Origin: Epiperipatus broadwayi
Lineage: Eukaryota > Onychophora > Udeonychophora > Euonychophora > Peripatidae
Direction: 5' to 3'
Length of the DNA stretch: 64,000 nt
Assembly: GCA_028023455.1 (NCBI GenBank)
Contig: JAQFVV010000184.1
Span: 870,001-934,000 of the forward strand
Shown: positions 43,561-53,649 of the stretch, one piece after another
How positions within the stretch are numbered: position 1 is the stretch's first letter
Layout of the letters: each line of letters starts with the position of its first letter
Position numbers and translations under genes: made by a program
The notes under the pieces: model-generated
Told to the model about the DNA's origin: nothing
Database searches by the model: none
What the model saw: only the letters and a program-made list of their open reading frames with translations

Positions 43561-44857
43561 TAAAATTTTAGTTGTTCATCTTGACTATCTTAAAGATGAA
43601 AATTCCTTCAATTGTCATTAAAGAATTAAGTTATTATATATATTATAGATAAGAAATTCTATTTTATTCATAAAGAGAATAAAAATGGGAAATTCTTATA
43701 TTTGATATTTTTTCTAGATAATTTGATAATTTAATAAAGATTAAAAAAATCTTTTATTCTTTTGAGGAAAAAGTATGTGCTTTAAAGATTTTATATACGG
43801 TGAAATATGAAATTTGTCTACTTTTTTAACAGCTTATACAGATGCATTTTCTAGAGTTTGTGTTTTGAATAGAGTTGATTAATTCCTCTGCTTGAAGCCA
43901 TGTTTAATATTCCTTTCTAAATGAGTCCTTAATATTTTTTATAGTTTTGTTTTATATATATACTGTATATATTTATTTCAAAAGAAAAGAATTTGCTCGC
44001 ATCAAACACTTCAAACAGATTTGCAACTCAATCAGCTGCATTCAAGCTATACAGTAAGATGAATAGGCGTAATATACAAACTTAATATTGTTAGTGATTT
44101 GATTTCAAACACTATTTGTTGTGCCATATTTATAGTTTATTTTTTAAGAATATGCAATGTGTGTTGAACGAGGCATATAGCAATTTGAACATTGCTTCTT
44201 AATTTGCAGTGAATAATTTTGCCCAACTACAAAGCTTAATGTTAATAAACAATGCCATAAATAATAAACGTTAAACATTTGTACAAATACACAGGGATTT
44301 CATATATGCATTAGTGATGTAAGTGTAGAAAAAAAATTAGATCATTTATAAAACCAAGTTAAAAACAAGAATTAAGGCACTAAAAATTATTCACATTGGG
44401 ATTCTGTGAATTAATCATGAGCTCTATTTTTTTTTAATATCTTGCTGATAATCTGAAAAAGGAAATAATTAATGAGATAATAATTCATTGCCTGCAGTAA
44501 TAACCATCGGTTTTCTTAATTTAAAAACAAAAGTAACTTGAAATTAAAATATTTTTAAAATAAAAAATACAAAACAAATGTAAATGAAAATGAGGTTATA
44601 TCTTTGTATATGTAGAGATTTATTAGACATTTACTACATATTATAGTTCATGTTTTATACTTGGCTACAATTTCATAAGTCAGACTGTTAAATTCCATTT
44701 CTGAAACAAATGGGCGCAGTGACCATGGTTGATTCCAAAATTGTAGATTCCAATAATGTTTAGAAATACCAAATTCATCTGGTTTTATTGTGTAATCTAG
44801 AAGAAGAAATTTATTTGAAGTTCATAGTAAATCATTACTTAAGAGCTTTTTATAATT
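43561..44857. other. A+T-rich stretch, nothing recognised
   Basis: No frame, RNA gene or repeat identified. Confidence 0.5.
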
Positions 44858-45660
44858 ACAAGGAATTTGAACACAGACTTTCAAGCTCTCCAGCTATCCA
44901 CTCAATCCCATACAACTGATACACATAACCACAGAGAAGTGAAAGAAATAAATAATCTCCAATATACACATTTTGTGCTTAACCAGCATGGGTGGGAGAT
45001 GATGATCTAGACCAACTGATGAGTGCTGATTCAGCATGAAATAAGTATCTTGGACATCATTTATCTATTTTACACATATGAGATCATGAGTATCAGTTGT
45101 ATGAAATAGAGTGGATAGCTAAAGGAAGTTTGAAAGTCTATAATCAAATCCCTTATAATTACATCTAAACTACAAGTATTTGAATTATCCTTGTATTGAC
45201 CTATTCCAGGTTCAGCCTATATTCAACCCATTCTTCTTCTGTGTATTTAAATGGACAAAGTCCTAAACATGAGGGATTAGAGTGACTTAAAGTCAGCAGG
45301 AGCATGACAATAATATTGGCATCAACAAAAAATTTGGGTGTTTCATCATCAGATTTTTGATGGTGTAGATGGCTGAAGAATTGGTAGAGTAGATTGAAGC
45401 TTTATCCATTAAAGTTTGAAGATTTGCTATCTTAATATAAACTGAGCATTGATTATATATATGTGTGTGTGGTAGATGATGATTTGGACCTACTGATAAG
45501 TGCTGGTTCAGAACAAAATACATATGTTGGAGATCATTTATTTTTTTCACTTGTGTGGTCATGTGTTTCAGTTGTGAGATAAAGTGGATGAAGGGAGCTT
45601 GAAAGTTTGTTTTCAAATCACCTATAATTACATCTAAACTACAAGTATATTAATTATGCT
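44858..45660. mobile_element. HHR-SAT cluster 2 (inverted junction then tandem unit)
   Basis: A minus partial unit (44858-44985) starts AGGAATTTGAACACAGAC. It meets plus units at about 44986: the first runs to about 45180 and the second, full unit to about 45660. The plus B-box-like sites sit at about 45131 and 45613, about 485 bases apart, giving the unit length. The minus open frame at 45293-45616 (107 codons) is a translation of the repeat. Confidence 0.7.
45012..45053 (+). ncRNA. hammerhead ribozyme candidate, HHR-SAT family, best copy
   Basis: CCAA stem I (45012-45015), CTGATGA (45016-45022), stem II GTGCTG-ATT-CAGCAT (45023-45037), GAAA (45038-45041), stem III A-U, U-A, A-U closed by AG, H17 = C at 45049, then TTGG (45050-45053). 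All invariant residues are intact and the site is AUC. Outer GAT/ATC complementarity could extend stem I past a bulge. A B-box-like site lies about 80 bases downstream, as in pol III-transcribed hammerhead SINEs of schistosomes. Confidence 0.65.
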
Positions 45661-46157
45661 TGTACTGAAATATTAATAGCTTTTTATACATTTTTTGCAA
45701 AACAAATTATCATGTGATATGTGAAAGAATAGTATATCACTGCAAGGAATGAACTTGATTATATCATCAATATTTCTCATAACAACATTTACTTGTACAT
45801 TTAAAAGTTTACCCATAGGCATTTTTTTCCATCATAAAGCCTAAGATACCAGTATTAAGAAAGTATTTGCATTACAATCCCAAGCCAGCATTTCTAGGAG
45901 ATAAATTCTAAAAATATTTTAGATCTAATTTAGAAGAGAAAATTTTAGACTATATTAATAATAGTAAATTCCTATTTCATTTTTTACCACTTTTAAAATT
46001 ACTGAAAATTTGTTTAAAAATATTAAAGTTCATTTAACACAGCCTTTTGTAGTTATGGCTAAAAAAAAATTATTCAAATAACATAAAAGTTTCATGTTTC
46101 CATATGATTTTTTTTTTTACTTGGATGTAAATATATGAATTATAAATAATAATAAAA

Positions 46158-46263
46158 ATGTAAACATTTTTATTCTATATAAACACATTGGCAATATAAC
46201 AAATATATAAATGTAAACATTTTTATTCTATATAAACACATTGGCAATATAACAAATATATAA
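46158..46263. repeat. perfect two-copy tandem duplication, period 53
   Basis: ATGTAAACATTTTTATTC begins both copies (46158 and 46211), which read identically through AACAAATATATAA. This indicates a recent event. Confidence 0.9.
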
Positions 46264-47211
46264 ATATACTTTCATAGACCATTGGATGAATTACAGTATT
46301 TTATTTTTTGATTAATTTGTTTGACTTAGCATTTGATCTTTTTTCCTTGCTTCTCCTTTTTTCTGCTTTGAAGAATAAAGAACTATGAACTCTGACATAA
46401 CGTTGATAAATTGCTTGGACTGACAGTTGACTTATAGTTTGATTTCTTTGATAATGTATTATATTTTGCAAATATATATGTATATGTAAATTAAGTATGA
46501 CATATAATATATCTTTACATGTGTTACATTCTTTATTTAAACACATATAGAATTATTAGTCCAATTAACCAAGAAATAATATATGGCCATCATTAATAGT
46601 AACTTGACATTTCTTATCATCTCAAGTTTTTTTTTTATTAAAAAGAAAAATTTATTCATGACATTATTTGTAATTACATTGAATCACTGATAACATGTAC
46701 TAAAGGAAAACAGTCAAATATCAATTGCAGTAGAAATGGTGTGAACACAATTTATTTTAGTATTTCAATTTTAGAACTATATCATAAACTGTAATAAAAA
46801 TCTAAATTCTTTATTTAACATTATCATTAACAGCATTCATTATGAGAATAATCACTACAGTTATCCAGATGTAGAAATAGTCTGTGAAATTTAATGAAGC
46901 TTTATTTTAAAAAAATAATTATATATAACATCTTTTTTCTCCTTATTGGAATTATAATATATATTTTTAGTATCTATTTAAAGCAATAGTAAAAGTATCA
47001 AAAGTATAAAACCGGCATCATTAAATTAATATGTTGTGCATTCCATTAAAAAAAAGAAAATAGGGTTAAAAAATGTTTTTATGTTTTTATATGTCAATCA
47101 ATATATATTTAACTTTTTTTTCTTATTTTGCATTAATTGTAAACTTTAAAATATGTTAGATTTAATAATGCCATGCTTAATTTTTTTTTTTTTGCAAGAT
47201 ATTTTTTTTTT

Positions 47212-47221
47212 GGGGGGGGGG
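47212..47221. repeat. G homopolymer (10)
   Basis: Follows a T tract directly, just outside the 47-kb palindrome. It is unusual in this A+T-rich context. Confidence 0.9.
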
Positions 47222-47353
47222 AGGTTGTTTCATTTTTTAAAAAATATTATTCATGACTAAACAATGAGGATTGCCAATTCCTCTACAAGCTTTATGATAA
47301 ATGCTTAGCCAGAGTAGGCACTTAAAATATCTCTGTCAGGAACCCCTTCCCAA

Positions 47354-47396
47354 ACCTCTGACCATGGTTTCATGCTTTGGCACTCCTCAGAGAGGT
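47354..47396 (-). ncRNA. hammerhead ribozyme candidate, left arm
   Basis: On minus: stem I ACCTCT/AGAGGT (6 perfect pairs), CTGAGGA (CUGANGA with N7 = G), stem II GTGC-CAAA-GCAT, GAAA, stem III CC-AT-GG with A15.1-U16.1, cleavage triplet GUC. Predicted cleavage is between 47360 and 47359. It is identical in sequence to the right-arm copy. Confidence 0.75.
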
Positions 47397-47623
47397 GTCA
47401 GGCTAGTTTCAGACACTAGATCTAAAAATGCCAACCCAAAGCCAAGCACCTATTTAAAAGTTATCTACTGAGTGGAAAATCTGAAATTTTCAGACATCTA
47501 CTATATGGGTTTGAAGAAATGTAGATGTCTGAAAATCAGATTTTCCACTCAGTAGATAACTTTTAAATAGGTGCTTGGCTTTGGGTTGGCATTTTTAGAT
47601 CTAGGGTCTGAACCTAGCCTGAC

Positions 47624-47666
47624 ACCTCTCTGAGGAGTGCCAAAGCATGAAACCATGGTCAGAGGT
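47624..47666 (+). ncRNA. hammerhead ribozyme candidate, right arm
   Basis: Stem I ACCTCT (47624-47629) and AGAGGT (47661-47666). CTGAGGA 47630-47636. Stem II GTGC (47637-47640), loop CAAA, GCAT (47645-47648). GAAA 47649-47652. Stem III CC-AT-GG 47653-47658, U16.1 47659, C17 47660. Every invariant core position and the GUC triplet are present, and all three helices pair. A type I hammerhead with minimal stem III is the form known from PLEs and retrozymes. Confidence 0.78.
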
Positions 47667-47830
47667 TTGGGAAGGGGTTCCTGACAGAGATATTTTAAGT
47701 GCTGGCTCTGGCTAAGCATTTATCATAAAGCTTGTAGAGGAATTGGCAATCCTCATTGTTTATAACTTACAAGCTTAAGAGATAGGGTCATGTGATCTAT
47801 GACTCTTATTTTGACTATTTATTCATGACT

Positions 47831-49436
47831 GTTTTAATTAAATATATAGATGAATTTTAAATACTAAGTAGTAACAATTACCTTTATTTTATAAACAAAT
47901 TTACTTTAGTACATTAAAGATGAAAATTAATTATAGAGATCAGTTTAAATCATTGTGAAGCCTCTTAACTTTTATGCTAATCAGTTTTAGAAATGTGACT
48001 TGACAAATAGGCATGCAAATTTGTACATTTATGTGCTATGATCTGTTTACTTGATTATGTAAAAATATATGCTAACAACGACAACAAAAAATTAGACCTA
48101 TAACAAACAAATTATTTAATAAAGAAAAAAATATTATTGATAATAAAAATTTCCACCCCCACCCACCCAACTTCATATATAAACAAAATGTACTTATAAC
48201 ATATACAGCTTTTATTATTAAAAAAACGTCACCAATAAAAATTGAAGTTGCTATTCAAATTAGCAATCTATAACATATTCATCAGTGAATTTTTAAAACA
48301 TTGCAAAAATTTATCTATGATGATGATATTGCTTTGACTTAAAAAAAGAAATTCTAGAAGAAAAAGAAAAATCTTTTTTGATATTGGGATCTTATTCTTA
48401 AAATCCTTGATAAATAGTATGTTTATATTTTTAAATCTGAAGAACAGAGAAACATCTTATAATCTGAATACAACTTTCTGCACAAATAGATTTAAAAAAT
48501 GTTCCTACAGTGCTACTTAGAAGTGACCTTAGACCATAGCTTATTTTCTACAGCCATCAAAGATTACTTCAAACAATTTTTAAAAACAACTTGCTGAGAA
48601 AACTAGTTAATATTACACAGGATTGTTATGCAAATATTCTAAGATCAAATGTGTTAGCTAATGCTGAAAGAAAAAATACACTAAACTTCTGTATATAAAA
48701 TTAAATATTACCATAAAAAATATTACTGACACAGTAATGTCCATTCCTTCTTACCATTATTTCAATTATTTCTACATAAAATATCAAAAAATAAATTGTC
48801 CTAAAAAAGATAAAAGCAAACTTTTGAATATATTCGACTATCATTAAGTCAAGATTTTAATTTCACTATTAAAGTATATGTCAATATTCAACCAAAAAAA
48901 TCTCTACCAAAAATTATAGTGTATAAATTGGGATTTCTTATAAGATTTCGACTAATTATTTTATTTTTATTTTTCAAATCCATTAATAGAATCTCAATGA
49001 ACAGATTCAAAATCGTTCATAATTATTATGCTTATCTGATTCAGAAATAGAATTTAACAACTTATGACCTATGTAGTTGTGATAAACACACAGTATTCAA
49101 TATAATGTTTATGAATAAATAAATAATTAAAAATAAATAAAACATATGCGAAAACAATGAAATGTTGGAAAGATCTCTCAATGCCTGTTTTGCAACGGGC
49201 TATTTAAAACAATTTTACTTTTTACCTATCTATGCAAATATTTTAAATGATTTGATAAAAAGCATTATGACCAAGTTATAAAAAATAAAAATAAAAACAT
49301 TGTTTCGTCAATAGTCATCTGCCAGTATTTTTTATTCTGTCCTTAATAAAAATTGTGATAATAATCATTAATCAGTGTTTAAAATTCGTTACAAAACAAT
49401 ATATTAATATCATGAGATGCTTATATATATATGGCA

Positions 49437-49478
<42 letters not shown>

Positions 49479-50585
49479 TATATAGAGAGATGTGAGAGAG
49501 AGAGAGAAAGTTCAGCTTACTAAATACAGTACTCATATTTTATTATTCATAAGCAATGCGCTTAAGATACCCCTCTCCAATCGTTTTATCAAATTTGTTT
49601 GTTTTTCCTGTTATTATTCCGAAAAGATATTTTTCTTTTCAATCTGTTCTTTCTTTTTACATCGAACTGACAGTAATAATTAATTTTGACAATTTTAAAT
49701 AGAGCAGATTCTATTTGAAATGGAGAACATGCACCAATAGCCTTGAAACCGTACACTGTATCAAATTAAGCTACGAAAACTATCTTTGCGAGAAAACTTT
49801 CCGCTTAAAATTACGGCAATAAATTCACAATTAGGAAAACACTTTTGAAGATTATTGTTAAATATCAGCAAGGTGTTAATATTTATGGAATTAATCAAAT
49901 TTGAATTTAAAAAAGTGAAACGAATATTATTAATTTAATTATTTCTTATATTTAATATTCCAAGCTACTAAAACCTTTAACCCTTTTAGGTTGATAAAAC
50001 AAATCATTAAGATTTACAAAATAGAAAACAATTCAGGGTCATTTCTTTGAAGGTGTTATAGCCATAAAAACAATGTAGTTAGTAGAATTACCATTAACAC
50101 ATTATAAAAGATCAAAAAAAAAAAAATCTAAATATTCAATCTTTACTGTTTTTATTTTAGAATGAAAATATACACCCATAAATTCCACACCTTTTCAATT
50201 TTGCTTAGTATAATTAATCTCTTTTCTATAAATTAGTTTTTATTTTTTAGCTGAAATCTATTAATCTAATTAATCAAATTAATTATTCATAATTAAGCAG
50301 CAACATTGCATATTAGGTAGTTTTTAGGTTCCTATGGCATAACATATAGGTCACAAAATCAATAAATATTTTACATCAAATAAAATAATTGTAACTTTTT
50401 AAAAAAAAAAAAAAGCAAATTACAAAATGTGAAAAAACAAAAATGAAAATTTTTTTTTAGAAAATTATAAAACTTCACTTAGGCAAAAACTTTTTATTCA
50501 GAAAAAAATATATGTTCAGACTAAATCCAATTCAAACTGATTAATAGATATAACCTGATTGTCCATGAACTTTCAACTGAAACAT
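47831..50585. other. A+T-rich stretch with an AG microsatellite
   Basis: No gene recognised. The plus frame at 49492-49683 starts in the microsatellite and looks fortuitous. Confidence 0.5.
49440..49509. repeat. (AG)n microsatellite, interrupted
   Basis: About 17 AG units at 49440-49474 and a shorter run at 49493-49507, separated by CTTATATATAGAGAGATGT. Confidence 0.9.
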
Positions 50586-50589
50586 AAAT

Positions 50590-50830
50590 GAACAGATTAA
50601 AACTGTCCCACTTTAGTCATATTATGGCATAATCTAATTTAATAGTAAAATTAATAAACTTTGGAAAGATTACAAATGAAAAAAAAAAAGGGAAATCAGA
50701 AATGAGATGAATGGACTCCAACATCATAATAATGAGAATATCTAAGAAGCCTAAAGAACAGAATAAGTAATAAAATACTCTGGAGAAATGCTATTTATAT
50801 GATCACTAAAACTTAATTTTGACTAAATGG
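50590..50830 (+). pseudogene. LINE 3'-terminal coding fragment, relative of 33640-33860
   Basis: The frame reads NRLKLSHFSHIMA, a stop, SNLIVKLINFGKI, then KKKGKSEMR, a stop and MDSNIIIMRISKKPKEQNK. This parallels the RLKxFxHxM...SLxxKxxxGKxxGKRRRGRxxxRWMDSI end of LINE proteins. It is heavily decayed. Confidence 0.5.
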
Positions 50831-53479
50831 ACTTTAATAATAAGATAAATCTTAATTATTTTTGTATGCTTAACTGTGTTTTTAATTTAATTACATATTT
50901 TAACAGCTGCATCTTTTTTTTTTTTTAAAAAAAAAGACATCAATTAAATAATGAAAATTTATAAGGTAAATGGTACGGCAGATGATGAAAACAATTCTAG
51001 TTACTGTTGAATTTTAATCTATACTCATACACTCACAAGTAGAATCGCTTTCCAATTCATTTTGTCTATAAAAGAAAAAGAAAAAGAGGAAAATTTTTAT
51101 TAGCACCAAACACTACAATATATATATATATATTCATAATTTATGATATTTATAAATCCACTTTATAAAATTTCACATAATACATATTACATGCCCAGTA
51201 AAAACTTTATCAATGTAATAATATTTTTATCATAAAGATATAAAATTTTATCATTAGCTTCAAATTAATTCTCCTCTAATCTTAAGAATTCTAGACAAAA
51301 CAAAATCCAACTGGTAAAATATATAAATTTCATAATTCCAATTAGAAAAAATTAATTAAAGCCAATTATTTTTTCCAACTGGTAAAATATATAAATTTCA
51401 TAATTCCAATTAGAAAAAATTAATTAAAGCAAAAAATCTAATCAATTAAAATAATTTATATAACAACAAATCACTAGTTTAGATTTATACATTTTGAAAC
51501 ATTGCTTTCCACTGGTTAGTTATTCAACTTTTCAAACATTTAGGAATCTTACCAATACTCCAATTGTAATTCTCTCATTAACTTTAATAGATTTTTGTTA
51601 TTCACTTTATTTCAAAAGTAATATTAGATCTCATTCTCTGTACTTGTCTATATTTGGCGTAGAACTCTTATGGTCATTTGGTTTTTTATATATTGATCAT
51701 TTAAAAATATTCATTTTATTTTATCTAGTAAATGGCAAAAAAAAAATCATTGCTAATGAGTTATCATAAAGGCCTCATGAAATAATGATAAGATCATCTA
51801 TCTGCCATGACCAGGATTTAGACTTTTTTAAATTAAAAAAAAACTTAATGCCCAGTTAATTGTTTCACATTTAATCCAGATAACCACTTAGTTACTAGAT
51901 AATAAATGACATGTAATTTTTATTATATAGAGAAAATAAAGATTCTGGTTTAATCAGAGTTGATAAAATGAATATTAGAGCAGAAGCTGTAAAAACAAAC
52001 AATATAATTATAATATTATGTGCCTTTCACCATTAAAATCCTACATGCACTGATCCCAGTACTTTTTTAATGGATTACATCTATTTAAAGCTCTATTTCT
52101 AAATTACTTTTGAAATACTTTAGTAAAATTGTTTTCACTTTTCTAGAACTAGTAATAATATCTACAATATTTTAAGTATGATTTAAATTAACTTTCATTT
52201 TATTTATCAATAACATTAACTTTTTTTTTCATTGCCATTAATGATAACAATATTTCTTAAGATATGAATAGCAATTATTATTTCTGAAATTGTTTTCTGC
52301 AATATCATAATAATGTTGCAGAACAATTACCATTAAATAACTAAAGCATTTTATATTTAGAACATCAGTATTTAAATAGCTTTTATTACATAAATAATAT
52401 ATACATGAAATATTTGCGATAATAAATGGTTTGTTTTCAGAAGTAATAGAAAAATAAGAAGCAGGAATATTCTTTATTTTTTGTTTTGATTAACTTGCTT
52501 AAATGAGAACTAAATGAGATATAAAATAGGCATTTATAAAATAATAGTATTATTAATATTAGAGTTGAGGTTTTAATGGATTAGATTTGCTGATATTATG
52601 GCAAAAATTCAATGAGATTCAATTAAATAAAGCAATAAATATTTTGGAATAAATCTGGAATAAAAATGAACAATTGCTTCCAGTGACAACATTTTAATTC
52701 TTTTTTTTATATGTATTTATGGTCTGGTAAAAAATTGTTTATTCCATATTCATGGGAATATTGAATAGAATAAAAGATTTTATTTTGAAATATTGCTCTG
52801 CATCTCACTAGCCATACAAATTTTAGTAGTAATAATGCAGCTTTTATTGTTTTTATGTCACCAGGAAAAATCTTCATGACAATATCTGGCTTAATGAATT
52901 TTTGGAGAGTATTAGATTTGATGTAATGTTACTGAAGAAAGGACAATAATTACTGATATCTAAGAGAGTTTTTTCTTTTATTCACATAATTTATATATTG
53001 CATCAAAAGTCTATCTACAAACTTTGTTGAGGAAAACTGTAATTGGAAAATAACAATAAATGAATCTAATGCCAGTATGTGTCAATGGTTCATCTAACAA
53101 CATATTTTCTAGTACTTTTAAAAATGGATGATTTTCCAATTGAGACCATAACTGAATTTGGGATGCACCATCATTGATAGCTCATGTATGTTATTTGACT
53201 TATTTAGGTCTGTTTTTGACCTCATGTATCAAAGTAGTTAATCCCCACTTCACTAAGTATGATGTTTTCCCCAATTTTACCAACTTGGATAGTTAGCAAT
53301 TGGGAAAGTTAATGTCAAAGGGAGAGTGAATACTTTTTCTATTGAATGACTTAGTTTTTATAAATTGATTAAACAACTTAATATCAGGCTGTTCAAGACC
53401 ATTGCTTTTTTATTGGTGTCTTTAATGTATTGTATGATAATAATTTAGATCCTGAGCTCATAAATAATTATTTAAAAAA
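50831..53479. other. A+T-rich stretch with a tandem duplication
   Basis: Only the period-68 duplication at 51307-51431 and an (AT)n run at about 51118-51132 are clear. The hydrophobic plus frame at 51494-51769 has no supported identity. 53000-53480 may be the 3' region of the adjacent antisense LINE but could not be matched. Confidence 0.4.
51307..51431. repeat. two-copy tandem duplication, period 68
   Basis: CCAACTGGTAAAATATATAA starts both copies (51307 and 51375), and the shared text continues exactly to AATTAATTAAAGC. Confidence 0.9.
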
Positions 53480-53649
53480 AGAGATGGTGGTTATGTGATG
53501 TTTATTGGCTTAAAATAATTATTTACATAATTATCAATATTTGCTATTGATAAATTATTTATACAAGTCCATGGTGCATAGAATATTACCAGACCTTTAA
53601 GAATAAAGTTAACTATTTTTGTTTTAGATGGTATTTAATAGTATTAAAA

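Larger units (their letters stand above)
45661..47246. other. A+T-rich stretch with a 53-bp tandem duplication
   Basis: Apart from 46158-46263 nothing firm is seen. A minus open frame at 46301-46546 (81 codons) ends in a Lys/Arg-rich tail (FFKAEKRRSKEKRSNAKS) but has no recognisable domain. Confidence 0.4.
47247..47830. mobile_element. long palindromic insertion with two opposed hammerheads and 12-bp target duplication
   Basis: TTATTCATGACT at 47247-47258 and 47819-47830 is the target duplication. The insertion (47259-47818) has a left arm (47259-47501) and right arm (47521-47762) that are inverted copies, with only about eight differences by eye, around a 19-base loop. A 56-base tail exists only on the right. 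The arms are much richer in G+C than the surroundings, suggesting recent arrival. There is no ORF. Each arm holds an intact hammerhead motif pointing outward from the loop. Confidence 0.85.

Noticed and set aside
45293-45616. 107-codon minus-strand ORF
   Set aside because: Lies wholly in an HHR-SAT unit; similar translated text appears at 42.4-42.7 kb, as expected of a repeat.
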